Assembly (NCBI GenBank): GCA_002432425.1
Contig: DJEL01000012.1
Span: 1-64,000, forward strand
Reading direction: 5' to 3'
Source of the DNA: Lachnospiraceae bacterium UBA5899
Lineage (GTDB): Bacteria; Bacillota; Clostridia; Lachnospirales; Lachnospiraceae
DNA: 64,000 bases
In this document: piece by piece, positions 17,896 to 26,958 of the stretch
How the letters are laid out: the number at the start of each line of letters is the position of its first letter
How positions within the stretch are numbered: the stretch's first letter is position 1
The notes under the pieces: model-generated
What the model was told of the DNA's origin: nothing
Seen by the model: the letters and a program-made list of their open reading frames with translations, nothing else
The model's database searches: none
Translations under genes and position numbers: made by a program

Positions 17896-19104
17896 TCATG
17901 CTAAATATTTCTTTAAGTCGTCTACTTTGTCTAATTTCTCCCAGGGAAGGTCAAGGTCGTTGCGGCCGAAATGTCCGTAAGCAGCGGTCTGCTTGTAAAT
18001 AGGACGGCGTAAATCCAACATCTTGATAATGCCTGCGGGACGTAAATCAAAATTGTCGCGGATAATTTCTACCAGCTTGGCATTGGAAAGCTTGCCTGTG
18101 CCGAAGGTATCCACGCGGATGGATGTGGGATGTGCCACACCGATTGCGTAGGATAACTGGATTTCGCACTTGTCAGCCAGTCCTGCTGCTACAATGTTCT
18201 TTGCCACATAACGGGAAGCGTATGCTGCGGAGCGGTCTACCTTGGTGCAGTCCTTACCGGAAAAAGCACCGCCGCCGTGACGGGCATATCCGCCGTAGGT
18301 GTCTACGATAATCTTTCTGCCGGTCAGACCTGCGTCTCCGTGAGGTCCGCCGATAACGAAACGCCCGGTGGGGTTAATGAAGTACTTGGTGTCCTCATCC
18401 AGCATTTCCTTGGGAAGGATGGGGTCAAATACATATTTCTTAATGTCTTCGTGAATCTGTTCCTGGGTAACATCCGGGTCGTGCTGGGTGGAAAGTACAA
18501 CCGCTTCCAGTCTGACGGGCTTTCCGGCTTCATCATACTGTACGGAAACCTGGCTCTTTCCATCGGGACGAAGGTAAGGAAGGGTTCCGTCCTTACGAAC
18601 CCTGGTAAGCTGCTTGGTCAGCTTGTGTGCCAGATAAATGGGATAAGGCATATATTCCTCTGTCTCATTGGTAGCATAGCCGAACATCATACCCTGGTCG
18701 CCGGCGCCGATGGCATCCAGCTCTTCTTCGGTCATATTGTTTTCGGCAGCTTCCTTCTTTGCCTCTAAGGATTTGTCAACGCCCATGGCGATGTCGGGGG
18801 ACTGCTCGTCAATGGCTACCATAACGGCACAGGTATTGCCGTCGAAGCCGTATTCGGATTTGTCATAACCGATTTCCTTTACGGTTTCTCTGACAATTTT
18901 CTGGATATCCACATAAGCTTCTGTGGTGATTTCTCCGGTAACGAGTACGAAACCGGTGCAGCTTGCTGTTTCGCAGGCAACACGGCTCATAGGATCCTGC
19001 TCCATAAGAGCATCCAAAATTGCATCAGAAATGGCATCGCACATTTTGTCGGGATGACCTTCTGTAACAGACTCGGAAGTAAACAATAACTTTTCCTGTT
19101 CCAT
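17896..19104 (-). CDS. metK: S-adenosylmethionine synthetase
   Basis: Makes S-adenosylmethionine from methionine and ATP. The 402 residues include GHPDKMCDAISDAILD (ATP/Mg site), GAGDQGMMFGYA and the GGGAFSGKD phosphate loop. The ATG at 19104 has AAGGAG at good spacing; the upstream extension in frame has none. It lies 47 bp after murA. I found no SAM riboswitch-like leader, consistent with transcription from the murA promoter. Confidence 0.97.
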   Translation of the reverse strand: MEQEKLLFTSESVTEGHPDKMCDAISDAILDALMEQDPMSRVACETASCTGFVLVTGEITTEAYVDIQKIVRETVKEIGYDKSEYGFDGNTCAVMVAIDEQSPDIAMGVDKSLEAKKEAAENNMTEEELDAIGAGDQGMMFGYATNETEEYMPYPIYLAHKLTKQLTRVRKDGTLPYLRPDGKSQVSVQYDEAGKPVRLEAVVLSTQHDPDVTQEQIHEDIKKYVFDPILPKEMLDEDTKYFINPTGRFVIGGPHGDAGLTGRKIIVDTYGGYARHGGGAFSGKDCTKVDRSAAYASRYVAKNIVAAGLADKCEIQLSYAIGVAHPTSIRVDTFGTGKLSNAKLVEIIRDNFDLRPAGIIKMLDLRRPIYKQTAAYGHFGRNDLDLPWEKLDKVDDLKKYLA

Positions 19105-19151
19105 TTTAATCTCCTTTTCTTTTGCGTTCTGTATGCGGGTTTCTCCCGTCA

Positions 19152-20444
19152 TCAGCCTATTTTAAGCTTGAATTTCTGTAATTCTCTTTCGGAATCCACT
19201 TTGTCAATCTGTGCGCCTAAAGACTGCAGTTTCAAATGGAAATCCTCGTATCCGCGCTGGATATAGTGAATATCCTCCACAACGGAATAACCGTCCGCTG
19301 CCAGTGCCGCCAGCACAAGCGCCGCGCCCGCACGGAGATCGGGAGCCGAAATCTTGGCTCCGGTATATTTGCTTACGCCATCTACGATAGCGGTATTGCC
19401 TTCTACTTTGATGTTGGCACCCATACGTGTCAGTTCATCCACATATTTAAAACGGTTTTCAAAAATGCTTTCGGTTACGATACTGGTACCCCGGGACAAT
19501 GCCAGCGCCACCGTAATCTGGGGCTGCATATCCGTGGGGAAACCGGGATAGGGAAGCGTCTTTACCTGCGTATGGCGCAGCGGTTTTGCTGCCACAACAC
19601 GCACCGCATCATCGGACTCCTCGATTTCACAGCCGATTTCCAGAAGCTTTGCGGTAATGGACTCCAAATGCTTCGGAATGACATTTTTTACGGTAACATC
19701 TCCCTTGGTGACCGCTGCCGCAAACATAAAGGTTCCGGCTTCAATCTGGTCGGGAATAATCGCATAATCGGTACCATGCAGGTGGGAAACACCCTTGATA
19801 CGGATAACATCCGTACCGGCACCCTTGATGTTGGCGCCCATGCTGTTTAAGAAATTGGCAAGGTCTACCACATGAGGCTCCTTTGCCGCATTTTCAATAA
19901 TGGTCTGGCCTTCTGCCAGTGCCGCTACCATCATGATGTTGATGGTGGCGCCTACGGAAACCACGTCCATGTAAATATGGCTGCCCTTTAAGCGTTCCGC
20001 CTCTGCCTTAATCAGTCCGTACTCAATGTTGACTTCTGCGCCGAGTGCGCGGAAGCCCTTGATATGCTGGTCAATGGCTCTGCAGCCGATATCGCAGCCG
20101 CCCGGAAGCGCTACCTCTGCTTTTTTGTATCGGGCAAGCAGTGCCCCGATAAAATAGTAGGACGCACGGATGCGGCGGACGCCCTCGCCGTCCACTACCA
20201 GATTGTTGATCCGGGAAGGGTAAATCGTCACTCTGTGACGGTCTTCTCTTTTAATCATAACGCCGATGCTCTGCATGGCTTCCAATAATACATTGGTATC
20301 CCTGACATCGGGTAAATTATCTATATGCACTGTCTCTTCTGACATAAGGGCTGCTGCTATGATGGGAAGAGCGGCATTTTTGGCACCGCCGATTTCCACT
20401 TCACCAACTAATGGATTACCGCCTTTGATTGCGTATTGTTCCAT
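19152..20444 (-). CDS. murA: UDP-N-acetylglucosamine 1-carboxyvinyltransferase
   Basis: First committed step of peptidoglycan synthesis and the target of fosfomycin. The 430-residue EPSP-synthase fold has GGAKNAALPIIAAALM at the N-terminus. The active-site loop LPGGCDIGCRAIDQH retains the catalytic cysteine that fosfomycin alkylates. The start at MEQYAIKGG is preferred because GAGG is then 7 bases away. It has its own promoter and leads into metK. Confidence 0.96.
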   Translation of the reverse strand: MEQYAIKGGNPLVGEVEIGGAKNAALPIIAAALMSEETVHIDNLPDVRDTNVLLEAMQSIGVMIKREDRHRVTIYPSRINNLVVDGEGVRRIRASYYFIGALLARYKKAEVALPGGCDIGCRAIDQHIKGFRALGAEVNIEYGLIKAEAERLKGSHIYMDVVSVGATINIMMVAALAEGQTIIENAAKEPHVVDLANFLNSMGANIKGAGTDVIRIKGVSHLHGTDYAIIPDQIEAGTFMFAAAVTKGDVTVKNVIPKHLESITAKLLEIGCEIEESDDAVRVVAAKPLRHTQVKTLPYPGFPTDMQPQITVALALSRGTSIVTESIFENRFKYVDELTRMGANIKVEGNTAIVDGVSKYTGAKISAPDLRAGAALVLAALAADGYSVVEDIHYIQRGYEDFHLKLQSLGAQIDKVDSERELQKFKLKIG

Positions 20445-20483
20445 TTTCATACCTCTATCCATTTTAAAATTTCATATCGCTTT

Positions 20484-20512
20484 ATTATATATCCATACGC
20501 CGCTTTTGTAAA
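20484..20512 (-). promoter_or_regulatory. Promoter of murA-metK
   Basis: Minus-strand TTTACA (20512-20507), 17-base spacer, TATAAT (20489-20484). Confidence 0.75.
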
Positions 20513-20541
20513 CGTGAATATGTGTTCGTGACTTTTTCCGG

Positions 20542-22128
20542 TTAATTCAGGTAATTTAAGGGGTTGACCTGCTTGCCGTTTATCAGGATTTCAAAGTGCA
20601 GGTGGGGTCCCGTACTTACACCGGTGTTGCCGCTTAAGGCAATCTTATCGCCCTGGGAAACCTTCTGTCCCGCCGTTACCAGAACCTTGCTTAAATGTCC
20701 GTAACGGGTCTGTCTGCCGTCCTCATGGTTAATGTAAACCACGTAACCGTAACCGCTGCCCCATCCGGCTTTGGCTACCGTACCACCGCAGGATGCTACA
20801 ACCGCAGTGCCCTTCGGGGTTGCCCAGTCAACGCCCTTGTGATAGGTGCTGGCGCCTTTCTTCGGTGCCTTTCTCTTGCCAAAGTTTGATGTCAGACGGC
20901 CGCCGGAAATCGGCTTGATATAAGTAGGCGGTATCTTGGTTCCTTTTTCCACAATCTTCGGAACCGCTTCCATGACCACTTCTTCTTTTAGTATTTCCCG
21001 GTTTGTTTCGGTATCATTCTTATAGGAAACAACTGCCACCACTTTCCGGAAACCTGCCGAAGGCTCCTGCAGTGTCTTGGTCTGGTTGGTGTACCAGTTG
21101 TCATTATATACATACTGGATGGGAGCATCGTAAATCTCCTCATAGTACATTTCTTCTTCGTGCTCCACGGAAAGCTCGGGCTCCGGAATAGTGATAATCA
21201 GTTCCTGTCCCACACGGATAACGGAATTGGTATCCTCCAAAGAGTCATTCATGGCAACCAGCTGGTCCATAGGGATGTTGGTCTTGATGGCAATTTCGGA
21301 AAGAGTATCGCCGGAAACAACTTCGTAAACGGAGTTTACCGCCTGCTCCTTGATGACCTCTTCCGCCGCCTGCGCCACATCCGTAAGCTGGGAGTCATCC
21401 AGATACACTTCCACAATTTCCACTTCTTCGGCAAAACGGATGTCCACTGTGCCTAACTCATAGTCGGAGAAATCCTTTTCTCCCGCAGGCTCCGTGTCCG
21501 TAAGCATGTTTTCCGCCACCAGTTCAAAACCGCCCTTGTCGCTTACCTGTACGGTACCGCTGTCCTGGCCGGCTGTTTCTTCGTCTGCCGTATCTTCAAT
21601 CTGTGCGGTCAGCACGTTGAATTCCTTGCCTTTGGCATGGGTCAGGCTTACCTGATAACGGCCTTCCGTGTCGTATTTGTCCACCGCCTGTTGCAAAAGG
21701 GAAAGCACGTCCTCCCTGCTACCTAAATTTACCATGTAATTGTTGATTTTCACGGCATAGGAGCGGTGTGTGGTTTCTTTGATGTTGCGTTCAAGCACCT
21801 GCTTCATCCGGGAACGTATGGAGTCTTCATCATCGATTTTGCCGACAAGCACCGCCTGTCCCTGCAAATCCATATCCACGTCCATAAATACCAGCCCGTC
21901 CCTGTTGGAAACCAATTCCCTGCGGGCTTCCTGAAGCAGTTTTTCGGCAGTTTCTTTTTCCGCAACCACACCCACTTCTTCACCGTTTAAGGAAACGGTA
22001 AACATATTTTCCGTGGGAGCTTCCCATTTTACATAGGACGGAAAAAAGAGAGCGGCGACAACAAGTATGCCGCCTGCCACTTTCATGTATGTGTATTTTA
22101 ACCTTTTGTAATACCGGGTAATTTTCAT
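20542..22128 (-). CDS. M23 endopeptidase with LysM and G5-like domains
   Basis: A secreted or membrane-anchored cell-wall peptidase of 528 residues. One N-terminal membrane segment (about residues 16-32) is followed by a coiled, acidic stalk. A LysM domain (YEVVSGDTLSEIAIKTNIPMD, about 268-315), a G5-like segment (EEVVMEAVPKIVEKGTK) and the LytM/M23 domain follow. The zinc-site motifs are YHKGVDWATPKGT, YGHLSKV and GPHLHFEI. All metal ligands appear present. Its ATG is one base after the flavin reductase stop region, suggesting shared transcription. Confidence 0.93.
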   Translation of the reverse strand: MKITRYYKRLKYTYMKVAGGILVVAALFFPSYVKWEAPTENMFTVSLNGEEVGVVAEKETAEKLLQEARRELVSNRDGLVFMDVDMDLQGQAVLVGKIDDEDSIRSRMKQVLERNIKETTHRSYAVKINNYMVNLGSREDVLSLLQQAVDKYDTEGRYQVSLTHAKGKEFNVLTAQIEDTADEETAGQDSGTVQVSDKGGFELVAENMLTDTEPAGEKDFSDYELGTVDIRFAEEVEIVEVYLDDSQLTDVAQAAEEVIKEQAVNSVYEVVSGDTLSEIAIKTNIPMDQLVAMNDSLEDTNSVIRVGQELIITIPEPELSVEHEEEMYYEEIYDAPIQYVYNDNWYTNQTKTLQEPSAGFRKVVAVVSYKNDTETNREILKEEVVMEAVPKIVEKGTKIPPTYIKPISGGRLTSNFGKRKAPKKGASTYHKGVDWATPKGTAVVASCGGTVAKAGWGSGYGYVVYINHEDGRQTRYGHLSKVLVTAGQKVSQGDKIALSGNTGVSTGPHLHFEILINGKQVNPLNYLN

Positions 22129-22129
22129 G

Positions 22130-22696
22130 TTAATTCTTTTTCCTTACACTGTAACCAAATGTACCAATCTTTTCTCCCGTGGTCATATAAGTGCCGTGGG
22201 AATATACAATGGGGTCTGCCATTTCCAGATGGAAACGGTTCTGCTCATCCATGTATTTTTCATCCGCATGGACGCAGACTACCTCTGCCATAAACATATC
22301 GTGTGTGCCCAAATGCTTCACTTCGGTAACCTTGCACTCTAAATTCACAGGGCTTTCGGCAACAAGCGGTGCTTTTACCTTTTCTCCCTGCACGGGTGTC
22401 AGATGCATGGCTGCAAACTTGTCCACATCCCTGCCGCTTTTTACGCCGCAGTAATCTGTGGCAAAAGCCAGCTCCTTCGTGGTCAGGTTAATCACAAATT
22501 CGCCGGTTTCTTTTATCATATGATAGGAATATCTCTCCGGTCGTACGGATATGGAAACCATGGGCGGGTCACTGCAGATAGTGCCTGTCCACGCAATCGT
22601 AATGATATTCTGCCTTCCTTCTTTGTCAGCCACGCTGACCATAACAACCGGTAAGGGATAAAGCATATTGCCGGGTTTCCAGATTTGTTTGCTCAT
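22130..22696 (-). CDS. Flavin reductase-like FMN-binding protein
   Basis: A 188-residue split-barrel protein of the flavin reductase family. It contains VVMVSVADKEGRQNIITIAW, PPMVSISVRPERYSYHMI and FVINLTTKELAFATDYCG. It probably binds FMN and reduces flavins or acts as a small flavoenzyme; the partner is unknown. GGAGG precedes the ATG at 22696. It lies directly upstream of the M23 gene. Confidence 0.88.
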   Translation of the reverse strand: MSKQIWKPGNMLYPLPVVMVSVADKEGRQNIITIAWTGTICSDPPMVSISVRPERYSYHMIKETGEFVINLTTKELAFATDYCGVKSGRDVDKFAAMHLTPVQGEKVKAPLVAESPVNLECKVTEVKHLGTHDMFMAEVVCVHADEKYMDEQNRFHLEMADPIVYSHGTYMTTGEKIGTFGYSVRKKN

Positions 22697-22742
22697 GCTG
22701 CCTCCGTGTTTATGGATATGTAATGATTTTTTTGTCAGCAAT

Positions 22743-23732
22743 TTACAGAATGTGAAGGTATACCAAAATCTGGAATACCAGTCCGGCACAGGATGCCAGC
22801 AAAGATACCAGGGATACTACCAAAATGGCATTGGTTCTTACGGACAGATAACCGAAGCTCTTTCCGCTGTTCTCATTCTGTTTGTCGTTTTCATCAATCA
22901 CAACCGCCTGCACATTGCGGTATACCTTTACGTTTTCCTTGTGTACGTGGTCGGTAAGTTGTGCAAACTGGTCGTTCTGTACTTTCTGTAATTCGGCAAG
23001 CAGTGCCTTTACTTCTTCCGTATTGCCGTTTCCTGCCTGCATCTGCTCAATCTTTGCCATGGCGGTGCGGATGAGCTCGTCCGTCTTTGCGGCGCCCTGT
23101 TCTGCCTTGGTAACACTCTGTTCCGCGCGTACCACGGTCTGTGCCGCCATGGATACGCTCTTTTCATTGCGCTCCACAACCTGCTCCAAGCGGGTGTTGC
23201 TTTCATTCAGGCGCTCTAAGCCTTTGTCCATCTGGGAAAGTCCCTCTCCTAAATGGAAGGTGCCTTCGCTTAAGCTGATAACGCCGTCGCTGATATTGGT
23301 AGCGCTCTCATTCAGATGGTTGATGCTGTCGCCGAGGCTTGTCATGCCCATATTCAGCTTGGTGACTTCTTCTTCAAAGGAAGCGCTGCTGCCGTTTGTT
23401 TCGGAAAGACGTCTGATTTCCTCTTCCAGACGGTCCGCACCGGCACTCATTCTGCCAATCTGTTCCTTTACCTGTGCAACCTGTTCTTCCATGAGGGATG
23501 CGCTCTGGGTCAATCCCGCCGTGCTCTGGTCAATCGCCGCCGCACTTCTTTCCATACGCGCCGTGCTGTCCTTTCCCTTTTCGTTTTCCTCCTGAATATC
23601 CTTCAGCAAATCCTCGTATTCCGCCATCTGCTCCCGCAGCATGGTAAGCTCTGCGGCATCGGCTGCCGAGTTGGCATTTATCATCTCCTGTGCAGTCAGC
23701 TTCTGTGCCAATTTATCAATAAAAGTATCCAT
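22743..23732 (-). CDS. Coiled-coil protein with C-terminal membrane anchor
   Basis: A 329-residue mostly helical protein. Residues 25-270 carry long heptad-like stretches rich in Glu, Gln, Met and Ser (for example RMERSAAAIDQSTAGLTQSA). One hydrophobic segment, NAILVVSLVSLLASCAGLVF, ends the protein. It resembles the signalling rod of chemotaxis proteins in composition but lacks the conserved signalling tip. Tail-anchored topology with a cytoplasmic coil is likely. Function unknown. Confidence 0.8.
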   Translation of the reverse strand: MDTFIDKLAQKLTAQEMINANSAADAAELTMLREQMAEYEDLLKDIQEENEKGKDSTARMERSAAAIDQSTAGLTQSASLMEEQVAQVKEQIGRMSAGADRLEEEIRRLSETNGSSASFEEEVTKLNMGMTSLGDSINHLNESATNISDGVISLSEGTFHLGEGLSQMDKGLERLNESNTRLEQVVERNEKSVSMAAQTVVRAEQSVTKAEQGAAKTDELIRTAMAKIEQMQAGNGNTEEVKALLAELQKVQNDQFAQLTDHVHKENVKVYRNVQAVVIDENDKQNENSGKSFGYLSVRTNAILVVSLVSLLASCAGLVFQILVYLHIL

Positions 23733-23784
23733 ATTTCTTCCTCCCGGAGTAATAGGGTAATTTTTCACCACATATAATATACCT

Positions 23785-23813
23785 ATTTTATCATCTCTTC
23801 ATCGAAAAAACAA
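23785..23813 (-). promoter_or_regulatory. Promoter of the coiled-coil gene
   Basis: Minus-strand TTGTTT (23813-23808), 17-base spacer, TAAAAT (23790-23785). Confidence 0.55.
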
Positions 23814-24083
23814 CAAGAAGCACTTTTTTGTGCAACTTGTATATAAATTATTTTCGTTTTTTCGTTTCTTTGTAACATTTACCTTTTATTTACATCTTGT
23901 TCATAGTTTATTCATAAACAATTGCTATACTAAAACCATCTTAAGAAACGAATTGAGATAATTTTTTTCATAATAGCCCCGGTGCAGAGATGTATCGGGG
24001 CACTCCTCATTTTAAAGGGAAAATATAAATAAAGTTACAGGGCAAATATAAAGGGCAAATGCCCGGGCAGGGGCATCTGCCGA
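23814..24083. other. Non-coding interval with a GC-rich stem-loop
   Basis: This AT-rich stretch separates the coiled-coil gene from the DUF3783 gene. It contains GCCCCG/CGGGGC arms (around 23977-24002) closing a 14-base loop, and a G/C-rich patch around 24050-24080 with GGGCA/TGCCC repeats. TATACT near 23927 could be a plus-strand -10 box but has no convincing -35. I see no protein-coding frame. Confidence 0.5.
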
Positions 24084-24123
24084 AAAAAGGAAAGACAGGC
24101 TTATTTTCCCATAGCCTGTCTTT
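24084..24123 (-). terminator. Terminator overlapping the DUF3783 stop codon
   Basis: AAAGACAGGCT and AGCCTGTCTTT form an 11-bp stem. The TAA stop codon lies in the loop, and CCTTTTTTC follows on the minus strand. Confidence 0.85.
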
Positions 24124-24556
24124 CTCTCTGCAGTTCTTTCATAAGTTCCGGCACCGTCCACTCTTTATTTGACGGTGTTAAAATTGCTTTATAATCCACC
24201 GGAATGTCCGCTCTCCTTAATTCAAACAGCACCTTGTCCAGACGCTTGTCCCGAAGACCGCACAGAATAAGAAGTCTCGGCGGCGTTTGTGCAACTGATA
24301 CACCGGCATCTGCCTGTGCCGGAACGGTGCCCTCTGCTGCAACACTGCCGGAAGGTGTGGTGCCCTCTGCCGCGGTGCTACCCAAAGTTACTGCATCAGG
24401 CGGGTTTTGTGCATATTTACCTGCCGCCAGCTCCTGAAGACGGCAGCCGCAGTATTCCTCCGGGATAATATCCAGCGCCAGCTTCAGGCGGGACGCCACG
24501 TTCTTCACCTGCAGTTGTATTTCTTTCGTGCTGTGAATGAGCAGAAGTTTTTCCAT
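24101..24556 (-). CDS. DUF3783-like protein with low-complexity insert
   Basis: A 151-residue protein resembling the uncharacterised DUF3783 family. The N-terminal part is IHSTKEIQLQVKNVASRLKL and the C-terminal part is LILCGLRDKRLDKVLFELRR with YKAILTPSNKEWTVPELMKE. Between them an Ala/Gly/Thr/Pro-rich stretch (about residues 56-92, with AAEGTTPSGSVAAEGTVPA) looks like a lineage-specific expansion. The start at 24556 is the first codon after which family-like sequence begins. Function unknown. Confidence 0.75.
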   Translation of the reverse strand: MEKLLLIHSTKEIQLQVKNVASRLKLALDIIPEEYCGCRLQELAAGKYAQNPPDAVTLGSTAAEGTTPSGSVAAEGTVPAQADAGVSVAQTPPRLLILCGLRDKRLDKVLFELRRADIPVDYKAILTPSNKEWTVPELMKELQRERQAMGK

Positions 24557-24634
24557 AATTCTTGCCGTTCCTTTCCGCAGGCTGCAAATGCCGGGCATTT
24601 TTCACCCTGCTTTTACAGCTCCTGACCGTACCAT

Positions 24635-25126
24635 TTACAATTCATGATAATAGGGGCAGATATCCTCGTAGCTGCCGTCCTTCATGCGGAAGCCCTTCGG
24701 AATGACGCCAAGCTGCACAAAACCCAGTCGTTCATACAGATGTCTGGCATGCACATTGCTTGCCACAACCGCATTGAACTGCAGCACGCCGTAGCCGTGG
24801 GCTTTGCCCTGCATAAGACAGTCCGATACCAGTTTTTCACCGATATGCAGTCCCCTGCTGTCCCGGCTTACCGCATAGCTGGCGTTGCAGATATGACCGC
24901 AACGTCCCACGTTGTTGGGATGCAGGATGTAAAGACCGTACACTGTTCCGGTTTCCGTATCCTCTGCCACGGCGCTGTAGGTCTGACCGGCAAAAAATTC
25001 TTTTCCCGTTTCTGCACTCAGAAGCTCTTCCTGCGGAAAGGCTACCCCGTCTTCCACCACTTCATTCCAAATTCTTATCATTTCGGGTAAATCTTTTTCT
25101 TCATAAGCTCTTACTGAAATCTTCAT
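24635..25126 (-). CDS. GNAT N-acetyltransferase
   Basis: Transfers an acetyl group from acetyl-CoA. The 163-residue GNAT fold has the acceptor-side start ISVRAYEEKDLPEMIRIWNEVVEDG and the CoA loop region (SRGLHIGEKLV, equivalent to RxxGxG). The C-terminal ASNVHARHLYERLGFVQLG is typical. It resembles phosphinothricin-acetyltransferase-like enzymes, but the substrate cannot be told. Its ATG overlaps the preceding stop by 4 bp. Confidence 0.9.
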   Translation of the reverse strand: MKISVRAYEEKDLPEMIRIWNEVVEDGVAFPQEELLSAETGKEFFAGQTYSAVAEDTETGTVYGLYILHPNNVGRCGHICNASYAVSRDSRGLHIGEKLVSDCLMQGKAHGYGVLQFNAVVASNVHARHLYERLGFVQLGVIPKGFRMKDGSYEDICPYYHEL

Positions 25127-25608
25127 TGGTTTTTCTTCTTTCTTCCGTAATTGATTCCTATCTGTAACAATGCCATGGCATTGGCTATGGTCAGAATGAT
25201 TCCAGCCAAACCCAGCACGCTTCTCATGGTGCTGTAAACGGCAAGACTTTCCTGTCCGTACTTTCTGGCAATCACAACCGTTGCAAAACTGCCGCCCAAT
25301 GTATTGCACACCGGCAGCAGGCACTGGAATATCACGGCAAGCACAAGGAGTATAAACTCTGTGGTATTTTTCTCCGTGCCGGGATTGCTAAGCAGCGCTC
25401 CCACTGCAAACAGAAGCACCAGAGCCGCATTCAGGAATGTCTGCACATACAGGCTTATGTAAACGGACGCATCCGCATGCAAATCCCGAATAACTACTCC
25501 ATAGAGGTTATAAACCGGCCCGGTGTTTGTAAAAATGCCTACACACAGCATCCCATACAGGACCGTAAGAATAATCGCCGCAACCGAAAAACCAATTGAT
25601 TTCTTCAT
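25123..25608 (-). CDS. Four-span membrane protein, unknown
   Basis: 161 residues with about four hydrophobic segments (around residues 5-27, 50-72, 82-105 and 130-150) and a basic C-terminus (GRKKKNQ). I do not recognise a family. It overlaps the GNAT start by 4 bp and follows a lipoprotein gene, so the three may form one envelope-related unit. Confidence 0.7.
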   Translation of the reverse strand: MKKSIGFSVAAIILTVLYGMLCVGIFTNTGPVYNLYGVVIRDLHADASVYISLYVQTFLNAALVLLFAVGALLSNPGTEKNTTEFILLVLAVIFQCLLPVCNTLGGSFATVVIARKYGQESLAVYSTMRSVLGLAGIILTIANAMALLQIGINYGRKKKNQ

Positions 25609-25704
25609 AAAAACTTTTCTCCTTTACATTCATCGTAACCGGTTATGTTTTGTTTTCCAAGCAAGCAGTACTTGATGCAAGCAGCGCTTGAGTCGCACGC
25701 CTTT

Positions 25705-26307
25705 TTACGGACCGTCAATCTCCTCTCCGACAAAGCCCGTCTGGGTTGACTCATTAAAAATTCCGTAGAACGGAAGGGTTTCCGGCAGATTTCCGTTTTC
25801 ATCGCAAAGCCGTTCCTTCACACTCTCTATGTAATTCTCCGGTAACTGCGCCACCTTTTTCCCGGGCAGATAAATCATAAATTCCTCCGCTTCTTCCAGC
25901 CCGTAAACCTCTGTGTATATCATACGCATGCCGCTCTGAAAGCTTTCACCGTCCGATTCCGACCAGGTAATGCTCTCCACTTTTGCCTTGTAGGTATAGT
26001 CATCCACACGGACCGGTTCCCCGATTTGACCGAAGCCGGAGCCGTAATACATGGTGCCGCCCTGATAATCCTCTCCCGTATCTTCCATATCCATGGCATA
26101 ATAACTGGCGCTGAAAGAACCGTCCTCCTGTATCCGCATACCCGTTTGTCCGCCAACCGCAGTATCCTGCCCGGCATCACTGTCCGGAATATAGGTAAAC
26201 TGTACGTCGGCAAACTGCTTATAGGAAAAAGGTTCTGCTTTTCCGCATCCTCCGAGCACCATTGCAAACAGGGCTAACCCGGTAACGGCTTTCCAAATTT
26301 TCTTCAT
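25705..26307 (-). CDS. Lipoprotein of unknown function
   Basis: A 200-residue exported protein. The signal peptide ends in the lipobox LGGC, so it should be lipid-modified at Cys21. The mature part is acidic, with many Asp, Glu, Gly and Tyr residues and no recognisable domain. A good promoter lies directly upstream. Confidence 0.78.
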   Translation of the reverse strand: MKKIWKAVTGLALFAMVLGGCGKAEPFSYKQFADVQFTYIPDSDAGQDTAVGGQTGMRIQEDGSFSASYYAMDMEDTGEDYQGGTMYYGSGFGQIGEPVRVDDYTYKAKVESITWSESDGESFQSGMRMIYTEVYGLEEAEEFMIYLPGKKVAQLPENYIESVKERLCDENGNLPETLPFYGIFNESTQTGFVGEEIDGP

Positions 26308-26349
26308 TTGTATACGATGTCCTTCCTTGTTGTTCCACTCTAAAAAACA

Positions 26350-26379
26350 ATCATACCCCTATTTGAAAAGAGAAGTCAA
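26350..26379 (-). promoter_or_regulatory. Promoter of the lipoprotein gene
   Basis: Minus-strand TTGACT (26379-26374), 18-base spacer, TATGAT (26355-26350). It follows immediately after the stem-loop ending the upstream gene. Confidence 0.65.
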
Positions 26380-26427
26380 GAGGGGCTGCAGCCCTGCCGG
26401 AAATATTTGCAGTTGCCGCAGCCCCAA
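26380..26427 (-). terminator. Stem-loop after the ferritin-like coat protein gene
   Basis: GGGGCTGC and GCAGCCCC form an 8-bp GC-rich stem around a large loop. The tail TCTTGACTTCTCTTTTC is only moderately T-rich and contains the next promoter. Confidence 0.5.
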
Positions 26428-26431
26428 AGGT

Positions 26432-26890
26432 TTATTTCATACCGTTGACCGTTTTATATTTGTAAAGCATTTCCGCATGGTTCTGCTCTTCCACCTGAAT
26501 ATCGGCAAGAAGCTTTCTCACGCTGCTGTCCCCAAAGTTGAACACGTCGGTGTTGTATTCGCCGGATACCAGCTTCTCCGTACCGATGCAATCAGTTGCC
26601 AGAAACGCATCATGCAGCTTGTCATCCGTGTTTTCCATGGCGGAATAGGTTGCCTTGGGCTCATAGTTTTTGCCGTCGGAGTCGTTGCAGTTGCACTGGG
26701 GCACGGTGCCGGAAAGCACCTGGCTCAAAGAGTCGTAATGCTCCTGTTCTTTTTTCTGCAGGGTCTGAAATAGGCTTTTGAGTTCCGGGTCCTTTGCCTG
26801 CTCGGCATACTTTCCGTATTTTTCCACGCAGCTTTTTTCCTGTGTCTGCAAGTCTTCAATGGTGGTACGTTCTTTTTCCTTTAATATCAT
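26432..26890 (-). CDS. Ferritin-like spore-coat (CotF-type) protein
   Basis: 152 residues predicted as a helical bundle resembling CotF-type coat proteins. The N-terminal helix LKEKERTTIEDLQTQEKSCVEKYGKYA is followed by KKEQEHYDSLSQVL and, near the C-terminus, QVEEQNHAEMLYKY. The two E..H pairs are reminiscent of ferritin-like metal ligands, and a CNC motif sits mid-protein. A role in the spore coat is inferred only from family resemblance. Confidence 0.8.
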   Translation of the reverse strand: MILKEKERTTIEDLQTQEKSCVEKYGKYAEQAKDPELKSLFQTLQKKEQEHYDSLSQVLSGTVPQCNCNDSDGKNYEPKATYSAMENTDDKLHDAFLATDCIGTEKLVSGEYNTDVFNFGDSSVRKLLADIQVEEQNHAEMLYKYKTVNGMK

Positions 26891-26958
26891 AGTTCTACTT
26901 CCTTTCCAGAATATTTACACTGTTATTATGGATAAAAAATATTTTCCTATTCAAAAGG

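Noticed and set aside
17784..19152. SAM riboswitch near metK
   Set aside because: No multi-helix leader with SAM-riboswitch consensus lies upstream; metK follows murA closely.
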